Part shown: positions 32,377 to 42,566 of the stretch, in pieces
Position numbering within the stretch: the first letter of the stretch is position 1
Layout: each line of letters opens with the position of its first letter
Origin: Brachionus plicatilis
Lineage: Eukaryota; Rotifera; Eurotatoria; Ploima; Brachionidae
DNA: 64,000 nucleotides
Reading direction: 5' to 3'
Assembly: GCA_010279815.1 (NCBI GenBank)
Contig: QEOQ01000256.1
Coordinates: forward strand, 273,353-337,352
The notes under the pieces: model-generated
Database searches by the model: none
What the model was told of the DNA's origin: nothing
The model's input: the letters and a program-made list of their open reading frames with translations, nothing else
Program-made: the position numbers and the translations under genes

Positions 32377-33487
32377 ATGCCTTGCCCCCTAATGCATTGT
32401 ACTTTAAACCAGAATTCTGGATTCTAATGCTGCATTTAACCCACTTTTTTTTCCAGATACGCTGCGACTAAAAATGCTGCAGTTAATGTCAAAATTTTGG
32501 TAAAAATGCCGCATTAAATATGTAAAAAATAATAAAAATATATTTTTCTATTTTTTCTAAATTTGAAACACAAAAAATGTTCTTCGGACAAAATGCATGC
32601 ATGTAAAGTTAAAATTTTGAGTTTTAATGCGTCACGAAATTTTATTTAAATTGATAAAAAAAACGCTATTTTAATATAAAAATCGCATAAAATTTGGCAT
32701 CTTGAAGTTTATATCAAAAAAATCAGATCATCAAATCAGAAGTAATTTTTATATAATTTTTGAATTGTATTTGATTAAATCTCTCTGCAAAATGCTAAAT
32801 AATGCAAAAAACATGCTGAATATTAGAAAAAACTCTGCAATTTTGCAGGAAAATGCATGTCATTAAAAAGTATTTAATTCAACTGCGCAATTTAATTGCA
32901 GAGTTTTTGCAGAACCTATTCTAATATTCAGCGTGTTTTTTGCTTTATTTAGCATTTTGCAGAGAGATTTAATCAAGTACCATTCAAAAATTAAAAAAAA
33001 AATTACTTTTTGATCTGATTTTTTTGATCCTAAACTTCAAGATGCCTAAAATTTTCCGTATAAAAATTATTTGTTTTTAAAAACAATTATATGAATTATA
33101 TTTTTAGCATGATCTTTTTTTTTATTTTGAATGCTGCAGTTATGAATATAATTGTAAAAATTATGATAACAGTTATAAAAATTATAAAAAAAAAATTGGA
33201 CACTTATAACCTTTAAAAATGAATTTAATAAACTAGCATTAAAACTCAAAATTTTAACTTTACATGCATGCATTTTGTCCGAAGAACATTTTTTGTGTTT
33301 CAAATTTAGAAAAAATAGAAAAATATATTTTTATTATTTTTACATATTTAATGCGGCATTTTTACCAAAATTTTGACATTAACTGCAGCATTTTTAGTCG
33401 CAGCGTATCTGGAAAAAAAAGTGGGTTAAATGCATGTATTAAAATTCAGAATTCTGAAAATAAATGCCGCATTAGGGGGCAAGGCAT
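32377..33487. repeat. 1.1-kb foldback with long arms, TA-flanked
   Basis: Ends ATGCCTTGCCCCCTAATGC and GCATTAGGGGGCAAGGCAT with TA on both outer sides. The arms run about 300 bp each and are near-perfect (for example GTTCTTCGGACAAAATGCAT against its complement). At the centre it carries its own insertion, 32696-33046. TA flanks suggest a Tc1/mariner-type mobiliser. Confidence 0.88.
32696..33046. repeat. GGCATCTTGAAG foldback nested in the larger palindrome
   Basis: Ends GGCATCTTGAAGTTTATATC and AAACTTCAAGATGCC. The exact 8-bp target duplication TAAAATTT is at 32688-32695 and 33047-33054. The interior has repeated CTCTGCAAAATGC / GCAGAGTTTTTGCAG phrases. Same family as 4297-4816, which also makes 8-bp duplications. 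GG...CC ends plus 8-bp duplications fit Merlin-like elements, an inference. Confidence 0.9.
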
Positions 33488-33730
33488 TACGGTAATTGCC
33501 CAGAAATTTAACCCCAAAAACAGAATATTAACCCTTTTAACCCATTTTACCTATTTAGGAAGAAAATTTTTGAATTTTCTAATAAAATTGTTTAACTCAT
33601 TTAATTTAATTTATTCGAAACAAAACAAGACTGAGTTTTAAAGAAGTTTAATAAAAGGAAGATTTAATCTTTACAATCATCACATAAAAATTCTTTATTT
33701 ATTTCTTTTAAATAAAGAATTTTTATTTAA

Positions 33731-33992
33731 ACAACTAAAGCAAACCCAATTTGAGCACTTTTCACAAGATTACCATTTTGACGTGTTCTCTTTCTTCTTA
33801 GCCATCTTTGTTTCACATGAGTTACACAATATTTCGGATTCTGATAAGTTATCATTTTAATCTGATGTTAATTTGCTTTCAACAAGCTTTCGTGGTCGTC
33901 CTCTTCCTCTTCCAGTTCCTTTTTTAGCTTTTTTGACCTCTTCTTGTTCTTATTTTGCTTCACTGATTGCGTCTTTTAGATTTTGAACAGTA
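33731..33992 (-). pseudogene. C-terminal end of a CENP-B/pogo-like transposase
   Basis: A continuous minus-strand frame broken by three stops reads TVQNLKDAISEAK, then a basic AT-hook GTGRGRGRPRKLVESK, then LCNSCETK and SCEKCSNWVCFSC. A C-terminal PHD-like Cys cluster of this kind is found in many pogo/Jerky-type transposases, and the element around it has TA-flanked ends. Only the tail survives. Confidence 0.6.
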
Positions 33993-34656
33993 TAATTTTT
34001 TTTTAGATTGGATTTCTTTGTTCTGTGAAATTTTAAGCTTATTTTTAAACAATTTGCTTTTTTTTATGTTTAAAATAAAAACTCGGTTTAAAAAAAAAAA
34101 AAATTTGAGAGTTAGAGAGAGAATATAATTTTACAATATTTTTTAATTATAAAAAATAGTGTCACTGCATTTTCTAGTCTTATTCGGTTAAATGGGTTAA
34201 ATAGAATCTTATTTGGACTAATTGGGTGATTTTTTTGACTAATAGGGTTAAATCTATTTAACCTTTTAAGCCCTAAAAAAAAACCCATTAGATGAAGCCC
34301 TAAGGTCATTTCCTAAAATTCTAAAAAAATTCTCTTAGATACTTTAGCATGTGCTGAATCTAACTGAAGCGAAGCGAAATAGATTAGAGCTTAAGTATTA
34401 CCTAGGGCCTTAAAGCACCCTTCTCCCGAATCACTAATTCGAGGCTTTTTCACCTCATTAGGCGTAGTCGAACTTTAAGAGAAAAAAAAGCATACAACGA
34501 TTTTTTTTTTTAAATATTTCACACATATCATTCGATTTCTCTCCTCGAGTTCTACATATCAAGATATTTTTTTAGGTAGTAGCTGTGAAGGAGATATAGG
34601 GGTTTTTCAAATTCGTTCACCATATTAATCCATAACCCCTTTAGACTAGGTTACCA

Positions 34657-36052
34657 TAATTTTTTTCATTTATTTGTGTAGTCAAAACTTTATGTTTCAC
34701 ATTTCTTTTTATTTAACTTGAATACCGCATTTAATTTTATTTTTCAAGCAAACATACTTTTAATTCTTATCAAGCAATTATGGTATCACTAGCAAAACAA
34801 ATCGCACCAAATAGCGATCAAAAATGGGTATCGATTCACGATTTAACAGGATATTAAACAGGAATCATCCCAACACTTTCATATTGGTCAAATACAGTGA
34901 TCTGGCGTTTGTGTCCCACCTTCCGTTCTCAGAAAATGCGGAGACATATTCAAAAGGGAAACAAATAAAAAAAAAAGGTCAATTTACAAAAAAATTTATT
35001 TAAATTCAACATAAACTTTAACTTATTAATTATACATAACGTAATTAAACAAATACAAAATGGGTTGAAAATTGATTTTTTGGTTTAAAATGGTTCAAAA
35101 TCTCAGCTTATTTAGACTTTTTTGAGAATTTAGAAAGACTGAGCCAAACGAGATGAGCAAGAACGTGCTGAAAGAGCAATTGCTGTGAGAATAGAAGGTT
35201 TAACAGATTCTGATATCAAGAATGAAGCAAAGAGGTTATGGGCGAAAAATAACATTAATAAACAACGTGTATCAGAAATTGGCTGGGATTCAGCAAAAGC
35301 AAGTTTGATCAGTAAAATTAGAAATAAGGAAAATCAAAGAAACGACTTGAATTTTTTGTACAGATACTCAAGTTATCCTAACTATTAGGAGTATTAAATA
35401 TTTTTAATAAATTATAATTTTTTTTTTAATTACGATTTATTTTTAAATTAAATAAATTATAATTTTTTATTCTTTATTTTGGGAAAAAAACAGGACGATA
35501 TTCTTATTTTTTTTCCAGATAAAAAAAACGGAATGATTTAACTATAAATCGTGCCAATCTTATTTTAAACCTTAAAATTTTGAAAAGCTTTAAATATAAT
35601 AAATTTTGTAAGATAAAAATAATTTGAAAATAAAGCATGAATAAAGGTATGTTTTTTGTTGAAAAATTTACACATTTTTTGATCATCTTCAAAGTTTGTT
35701 TTTTAAGGTTTTTTTAAAATCGCGAAATCATTTTTGATACCACAATTTTATTAAAAAAACCACAATTAATAAAAATATCCATTAAAATTAAAAAAATTGT
35801 GTACATTTATTTAATAATTGTGGTATCATTTTAAAATATTGTGGTATTCTTTTAAAAAATTGTGTTTGATTTGGCCTTTTAAAATTTATTGTTGATTCGC
35901 TAAATTTCTCCAATTTTTTCATTTATTTCCACATTTTTACAAAAGTCTTTTAAATCTTGCCTACAAATAGCTACTAGCGAAAGTTTTTATTAGAAAAAAA
36001 AATATTTTTTTACTGAAAAACGGAGTCTTTTTTCATAAAAATTCCGGTTCAT
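34657..36052. other. Spacer with transposon-like scraps
   Basis: 34775-34860 has a short frame (MVSLAKQIAPNSDQKWVSIH) that looks protein-like but stops. 35800-35870 repeats ATTGTGGTATC phrases. No complete gene. Confidence 0.35.
35148..35388 (+). pseudogene. Unrecognised coding fragment
   Basis: The frame reads RDEQERAERAIAVRIEGLTD, then DIKNEAKRLWAKNNINKQ and ends SYPNY with a stop. Charged, helical, mixed composition and unlike the surrounding AT noise. Probably the C-terminal end of a mobile-element or lost host protein; family not recognised. Confidence 0.35.
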
Positions 36053-38569
36053 TTATATAAGGTAAAATACTAAATTGAAGCAAATAAATATTAAATTATT
36101 GTTAAAATATAAAATTGGTGACTTTGACGTTGAATTTTTTAGTGGTTGGTTGGGAAATAAAGCAAGATTTAGTCTACAGGACAAATGGTTTGGATTCAAT
36201 TGACCAAGTTCATTTGTGATTATAAAATTTTTAAAAAACTCTGAAAGATTTGCACTCGGACCAGATTTCAAAGTTAAGTTTAAATTATTATTCATATTCT
36301 TATGGCAACCATTTTTGACCATTCCACTTATTTTACCGATCAAATACTTTTTAGTCTTCACTAGTAAAGAATATTTATTTTTTTCTTTTTTGATCAAAAC
36401 AGCTGTCTCCGAATTTTGATGGTAGATTAGCACAGATTGCGCAAAAAATTCCGCCACAACAAAATTCGACTTGTCGCCAATCAACTCATAGCTATAGTCG
36501 CTCAAATGCCCAGCTTGTCCAAGTGTCGAACAATTTACAACCAAAAATTCGCTTTTCACACAAAGTGCATTCTCTACCATGTCACACAAGTCCGAGTCCA
36601 ATATTTCCAAAATTTCAAATTTGTCATCTTCAAAGTCTATGTCACAATTAAAATTCACATTAAAATCATAATTGCAGTTGTCCACAAACTGGTGATTAGT
36701 ACAAATATCTAGATTGATGCCTTGTATTGAAATATTTTGCTTCTTGGACATTTCAGATAGATCACAGCCAACTGGTGCACTCAAGTGAAAAGTTACATTT
36801 CGATTTCGCAATTGTCTCAGAGTACATTTATCTAAAAATGATATATTTTCTATATTTATTTGTATATTTTTAAATAAAGGTGAACAAAAAATTTTGCTAT
36901 TTACATATAAAAAATTGTTGAAGAGAAAATCTATTTGCAGTGGGAAAATGTTGGTAAAATTTCCGAAAAAATTTTTCATCAGTGATTTCATATTTTTCAA
37001 ATTATTTAGGTTTAAATATGTCAGTTTTGACAAATAGCTGAAGTCGGGAATTTCGACAAAATTGTTATTATCCAAATAGACACTTTGAAGCCTGGTATTG
37101 AACATAAAGCTATCAAGCTCGATATATATTATGCGATTGAGAGACAAGTGTAATACAGTCAAATTTAATAAATTTTTAAATGTTTCTTTTTTAATTAAAA
37201 ATAAATTATTTTTAGTCATGATTAAAATTTTTAGGCTTTTTAATGATGGAAATTGAATGTGCTCGATCTGATTGATGGACAAATTTAGCTCGGTGGTATT
37301 TTCAAATTTTTGCAGCTCTTCTTCACTCAAATGACCGATTGAATTTTGGGCCAGCATTATTTTTTCATGATTGTCCAATTTTTTCAAATTCAATTCAGAC
37401 ACATTCACTAAATTTCCATTCAAATCCAAAATTGAGCCACTTGTTGAATAAATCAGCTTGATTCGATTCTGTGAGGCAAACAGTGACTTTAGACTTGGCA
37501 GGTCTATGTCCAAAGTCTCGATCAGATTAAAAGACAAGTGTAGATATTTGATTGTATTTGAATTGTTTAGATTTTTTTGGGACGAAAAAGAAGTAAATTT
37601 GTTATTGTTAAGATTCAGGTATTCCAATGAAATAAAATTTAATTCAACTGACTCATTTAGTAGGTTACCAACGAGATACAGTTCATTAAGTTGGTACAAA
37701 TAGTCAAAACTTCCGGGCTCAATAAAATCTAAATTATTCCAGCTCAATGACAACACTTCTAATCCATTTAATAAATTGAAATTATTTTTAGACAATTTTA
37801 TCAACTGGCTGTTGTCGAAATTGAATTTTTTTAAATTGGAAAGCTTGGGTAAATTAATTGAATTTAAATTGCTTTTCAAGATGTTAATTTCAGACAAATT
37901 GGCATCAGATAAATTTGATTTAAAGTCTATACTTGATACATTGTTGCAGTTGATAACAATATTTTCCATTTTCTTGCCCAATATGATCTCAAAATGTTGA
38001 ATGACACAATTTTGAAAATTTAATTTTAAAATTTTATTAAAATTTAATAAATTAAGTCTTAGGGTTTTGAGCTTGACAAAACCAATAGTGAATTCTTTGA
38101 TGCCCAGGCGGTCCATTTTTTCCAGAAAGCAAATTAGTGCGGTTTCTTGAACACCCATGGCTTGTTTAATAACAATTGAATTTATTCTGTTGGACAATTT
38201 TGAAATTGTCTCATCACTAATAGCTTCACTTAAGTTTGTTATTTTGTTTAATACAAGTCGTTCTATGTAGCTGACCCCGGATAGTTTTTCAAAAAAATTA
38301 TTGCTCACATTTTCTTGAGAAAGAGTTAAAGATGAAATATTCAAGTTGGTAAAGGAACCATGCGGCAATGAGTTAAAATTGTTCAAAATAATGTTGATGT
38401 TACTCAGATTGGAAGCGTTTGCTTGGAAAGTCAATGGTGTGCAAGAAAACGAGAATGATGAGCCCTGGTTGTTTAAATTTTTACAAATCTTGACAAAATC
38501 CGTCGAATTTAAAGCTTTTAAGCTGAATAGAATAAAAATGCATTGAAAAATAAATTTTTTTAAAGTCAT
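36053..38569 (-). CDS. Leucine-rich-repeat surface protein, likely GPI-anchored
   Basis: Intact single-exon gene of 838 codons. It has an N-terminal signal peptide (FIFQCIFILFSLKALNST). Residues about 50-560 contain many LRR units of the LxxLxLxxNxL type (LEVLSLSWNNLDFI, LNELYLVGNLL, LKSLFASQNRI, LTVLHLSLNRIIYI, LQSVYLDNNNFVEI). About 270 residues rich in Cys and N-glycosylation sites follow (CDLSEMSK, CNYDFNVNFNC). The chain ends in a short Ser/Thr patch and a purely hydrophobic tail (LIFICFNLVFYLI) with nothing after it, as in GPI-attachment signals. Probably an adhesion or recognition protein on the cell surface. The opposite-strand frames within it are shadows. The gene stands alone between repeats. 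Confidence 0.88.
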   Translation of the reverse strand: MTLKKFIFQCIFILFSLKALNSTDFVKICKNLNNQGSSFSFSCTPLTFQANASNLSNINIILNNFNSLPHGSFTNLNISSLTLSQENVSNNFFEKLSGVSYIERLVLNKITNLSEAISDETISKLSNRINSIVIKQAMGVQETALICFLEKMDRLGIKEFTIGFVKLKTLRLNLLNFNKILKLNFQNCVIQHFEIILGKKMENIVINCNNVSSIDFKSNLSDANLSEINILKSNLNSINLPKLSNLKKFNFDNSQLIKLSKNNFNLLNGLEVLSLSWNNLDFIEPGSFDYLYQLNELYLVGNLLNESVELNFISLEYLNLNNNKFTSFSSQKNLNNSNTIKYLHLSFNLIETLDIDLPSLKSLFASQNRIKLIYSTSGSILDLNGNLVNVSELNLKKLDNHEKIMLAQNSIGHLSEEELQKFENTTELNLSINQIEHIQFPSLKSLKILIMTKNNLFLIKKETFKNLLNLTVLHLSLNRIIYIELDSFMFNTRLQSVYLDNNNFVEIPDFSYLSKLTYLNLNNLKNMKSLMKNFFGNFTNIFPLQIDFLFNNFLYVNSKIFCSPLFKNIQINIENISFLDKCTLRQLRNRNVTFHLSAPVGCDLSEMSKKQNISIQGINLDICTNHQFVDNCNYDFNVNFNCDIDFEDDKFEILEILDSDLCDMVENALCVKSEFLVVNCSTLGQAGHLSDYSYELIGDKSNFVVAEFFAQSVLIYHQNSETAVLIKKEKNKYSLLVKTKKYLIGKISGMVKNGCHKNMNNNLNLTLKSGPSANLSEFFKNFIITNELGQLNPNHLSCRLNLALFPNQPLKNSTSKSPILYFNNNLIFICFNLVFYLI

Positions 38570-39384
38570 TTTTTAAATTTTGATTTTAAAGTAAAAATAA
38601 TGAATTAAAAAATTTTAGGTATTTTCAGCCTGTATATAATGGATAAGATTTAATTTAAAGCATTAAAAATTAATGAAATCAATCTTGACAGATGGATATT
38701 GATATTTTAAAATAGTAATAAATACGACTCAATGAAAGGTTTAATTGGTTTTTTTTAAATAAAAATCGATTTTGTCTAAAAATATGAAATTTGATAAAAG
38801 ATTTGGGGACATTGATTGTAATAGGCTATTAGAAAGTGAATGAAATTTATAGGATTATTTTTTAAATGATAAAAAAAATTAAATAATACCATGGATCAAA
38901 AATATCAAATAAAAAGGAAGGGAAAATTAATCAGCGATTTAAATTTTGGCTTACAAATTTTTTTAGCTTAAATTTAAGAAATTGAACTATAGATTTAAAA
39001 AAATGATTAATTGATCTAGTTAACCCGATTTGGTGAAAAAAGATAGCGTCTTAGAAAATTTGATAACAATTTCTTTGTTATAGAATTTTTACAATAAAAA
39101 ATTGATATCCTTTCCAGTATTAAATTTGAAAAATTTTTTATAATGAATTTATTTAGGCTAGAAAATAAGATTTTGTAAATTAAATTTATCCTTAAAATTC
39201 ACTTTTTAAGTCCTATTCAGAAAAAAACGGTGATATTTAAAAAAATAACAAACAATTAAATGATCAGATTTTTTATCAGAAAAATATTTTAACTTCTTAA
39301 AAACAAGTAAACTTTTAACTTTTGGATCAAGGGCTTCAAGAAAGAACCAGACTAATTCTAACTCATCTATCTTATCTATTTTTT
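38570..39384. other. 5' flank of the LRR gene
   Basis: AT-rich. Contains CTGTATATAATGG at about 38630 on the plus strand, with the complement giving a possible TATA element some 50 bp upstream of the ATG. Nothing else recognised. Confidence 0.4.
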
Positions 39385-40187
39385 TGATATTGTCTGGAAT
39401 TTCATTATGTTGTCCTCAAAAATTGACGTTAATTTCAATAATTTAATACTTTTTTTATAAGTCTCTACTAAGTATATCCATTCATCCACTTTATCTCTAT
39501 CGTTTCCATATAATTTTGGTATATCGTCGACTTTAAAATTTATGATTCGTGTTTCCCTAATTCCGAATCCTAAGTTCCTTGTAATACATCCTCATGTATT
39601 GAAATTTCCGATGAAGTGGCTATTACTTGAAGGATGCTTTTTGCTCCTTCTTCACCTTATTTTGATTGATTTATATTCCTAAAATTATCTTATTCTATTT
39701 TCATCTTTTTGATAATGGCCAATAGCTATCCTCTTTTGTAGCTCTATTAGCAACTTATTTTGAACATTTTGAAGCCATTCCTTTTGTTCGGCTTCTGTAC
39801 AGCTAACCAATTCGCTTTCGTCATCTAATTTGTGGAATTCATTCTCAAAAAACACATTTTGTGTCTTTATTAAGTGTACCAGCTCTTGTACACTAAGTTT
39901 TACAAGGTAATCTTTTAAATTAGGTACCATAAAAAAAATATCATCTTTTTTATCGCTGCTACCAATTGTAACCGGTTTATAATAAAACAAGGTTTAATCT
40001 TTTAAAAGCTTTATTTAAAAGCTCAAGAACACGAGCTTATAATTAAGTCAAGATGTGAGCTTAATGCTTAATGTATATGTCAGCATTTCGAAGCGTCTAA
40101 CTTCTGAGATACGTGACAAGTAAAATTCATACTTATCATTGTGCATCATTTGACAAGCTGATGAATAAGTGATTATTCAGGGTAACA
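39385..40187 (-). mobile_element. LTR retrotransposon remnant: one LTR plus gag debris
   Basis: Minus strand: LTR 40187-39967 (TGTTACCCTGAATAATC ... CCGGTTACA), a 2-bp spacer, primer site TGGTAGCAGCG, then a gag frame (MVPNLKDYLVKLSVQELVHL) to 39685. Further on, out of frame, lies IPKLYGNDRDKVDEWIYLVE, the gag core block at about 39470-39530. The 3' half is missing. The LTR sequence differs from the young element at 28.7 kb, but the primer site and spacing are the same, so the two are related lineages. Confidence 0.75.
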
Positions 40188-41126
40188 TATCTCTAAAATT
40201 TAAAAAAATTTTTAGTCAATTTTTTTCGATTTAAATCTATGAAAACTTTCTTTCTTTCACAGATAAATAAATAATTTTAAATTATGATTATATTTAAATA
40301 TTACTTTTTTTAATTTGTTCTACAGCGCTGATTTGAGGAGGGTTTTTGGTAATTTTACCTAATTTTACGAAAACTTACACAAGAAAGAATAGGATAAATT
40401 ACGAAAATTTCGGCTTTTTTCCAAAGAAACAATTTAAAGGTGAGAAAAGTCATTCAATTCTTGTCTATACTAATTATTAAATGTTCGATAATCAGTCTTG
40501 AATAATGAAGATTTCAATCAGTTGAAAAATGAACTGAGCAAATAAAACATTGAAAACTTTCAACATGAAATTATTAAAAGAAATTTTTTAAGATATAAAA
40601 CATTGAAAACTCACCAGCTGACTTGTATTTTAATCTTTGTTAATAAATGCCCTTGTCGGAATGTTTACTTATTACGAAATTACAATATATTTACTGTGCC
40701 TTTTAAAGAGAAATTAAACGATATCAGTGAAAAAACTTTTATCTAAAAATTTATCTATAAAATTCTTTTAAATGATATTTGTTTCAATTAAAATATTTTT
40801 TGCCATCCAATAACTACAGCATTAACTTAATTTTTAAAAAATTTTTGCTAACTTTGAAATTTTCTTATAAAAATTTATAATTTTGTATTATTGTTCCTTT
40901 TTTAATTCTTTTTTTTTATAAAATGTATATATTTTTGCTAAATAAATGGATTCATTCGGCTCATGAATGAGTCTGGCACTATTTTTCAATGAATTGATTA
41001 ATAAAAAAAAGATGAGGGACAATTAGATAATAAACCATTTTTAATGTTTTTTTATGTAAATTTAAAGATTGGAGTTGAGGATCTAATGGATGAATATCAT
41101 TTGGCAATTTTTGGCAAAGATAAACC
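40188..41126. other. AT-rich spacer
   Basis: No gene. Ends with the phrase CATTTGGCAATTTTTGGCAA, which is the left half of a duplicated locus split by the foldback at 41127. Confidence 0.45.
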
Positions 41127-41988
41127 GGGTCTATTGCAATATGTGACCAGCTGGTCACTTAATATGCGACCATTGATTCCTACTTAATTATGTGATCAGG
41201 ACTGTTCACCTATTAAGTGACCAGTAAATAAGTGACCAAAGATTTCAAAAAAAAAAATAATATTAAAAAATTTATTAAAATATGTGACCAAAAAAAATTA
41301 TACGTGACCAAGTGAAAAAATATGTGACCAGTTATTATATTATGTGACCAAATATTAAATTATGTGACCAAATAAAGAAACTAAAAAAAATTAGTGTTTT
41401 TTTGAAATATGTAATTTTAAACCCTTTCCGATTTTGAAATAATTTCCACAATGTGGATATTCTACCGGATTTTTTTTGCCACTTAAATGCTTATTCACAG
41501 TCATGGCTTAATGCTTTTCCAAAACTTTTACAATTTTTATTAGTGCAAAATTTTTGTACGTCAATTAAACCAATTTGGCTCAGTTTAGTGAATATTTTAA
41601 ATTCTTCGGACTCTTGAATGTTCATTTTATTTCTTTTCAAATTTAATTTTTTTTTAATTTAAACGCAAATTTATATTGCTTAATTTTTCAAAAGAGTTAT
41701 TAAGAAATTTTTGTTTATGAAAATTAAAAAAGCGAAGCAAAATTTAGTCAACTTTTTCAATTTTAAATTTTAATAATTGATTTTCGTATTGTTTAAAATA
41801 ATTTAATAAAATTTATTAGGTGACCAATAAAAAATTTAAGTGACCAAATACAAATTTATGTGACCATGTTTTTTTAATCTTTAATTTTTTTTGGTCACTT
41901 AATAGGTGAACAGTCCTGATCACATAATTAAGTAGGAATCAATGGTCACATATTAAGTGACCAGCTGGTCACATATTGCAATAGATTC
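41127..41988. repeat. Foldback element with GTGACC arrays and 8-bp target duplication
   Basis: Ends GGGTCTATTGCAATATGTGA and TCACATATTGCAATAGATTC, flanked on both sides by GATAAACC (41119-41126, 41989-41996). Each arm has about 95 bp of near-perfect inverse match. Inside each arm the phrase TATGTGACCA or TAAGTGACCA recurs every 15-25 bp. An unfilled copy of the insertion locus lies at 42224-42290 with a single GATAAACC. The centre has no ORF. Confidence 0.93.
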
Positions 41989-41996
41989 GATAAACC

Positions 41997-42566
41997 AAAG
42001 CAAAAAGAAAGTCAAGAGAACAAAATCACTTTAATAATCGGTGGGGATTTAATTTAAAGAAAACAAATTAAGTGATTACTTGATTTAAGTCTGAATATAA
42101 TTTTAAATAAAAAATAATTTTCGTCTCAAATCTATGTGTTGAAGATAAAGAAATTAAAAATGCGATTAAATCTTGAAGCAAAAATATTAAAAAGTAACTA
42201 TAGATCTGGAGCTTTCTTCGAAAAATATCATTTGGCAATTTTTGGCAAAGATAAACCAAAGCAAAAAGAAAGTCAAGAGAACAAAATTTAATTCATTTAA
42301 AAATCAAATTAATCTTCCAAATAAAAAACAAAAAAACATAATTTTTTTTAAAAAATCCTCTTGAATATTTTTAGAAGTAATAAACAAATTCAAAAATAAA
42401 AATTTTAAATTCATCTTTCAATAGCCTCTCATCTTATCTATTTAGCTTATCGCACAAATAAAGTCTTGTCATTATTACCTCACATTTCAATATTTTGAAC
42501 AATTCTGTGCTAAATTTTAATAAATTATTTCTTAAAATTTAGAACAACTGTTCAATTCACTTTACC
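41997..42566. other. Spacer holding the empty-site copy and the transporter 5' flank
   Basis: 42224-42290 repeats, uninterrupted, the sequence that flanks the foldback (ATATCATTTGGCAATTTTTG ... AAAGCAAAAAGAAAGTCAAG). The rest is AT-rich upstream DNA of the SLC17 gene. Confidence 0.6.

Larger units (their letters stand above)
32189..34656. mobile_element. pogo/Tc1-type DNA transposon remnant
   Basis: Terminal inverted sequence TGGTAACCTAGTCTAA at 32189 and its reverse complement ending TTACCA at 34656, each flanked by TA, the Tc1/mariner/pogo target duplication. It contains, on the minus strand, a broken ORF end with an AT-hook and a Cys-rich tail (33731-33992), and is itself invaded by a 1.1-kb foldback. 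Most of the transposase is lost. Confidence 0.75.

Noticed and set aside
37458..38546. Plus-strand frames opposite the LRR gene
   Set aside because: Shadows of the 838-codon minus-strand gene, lacking features of their own.
41282..41370. Short direct repeats (TATGTGACCA) with 10-20-bp spacers resembling a CRISPR array
   Set aside because: Units are only about 10 bp, spacing is irregular, and they lie in mirrored arms of a foldback transposon in a eukaryotic genome.
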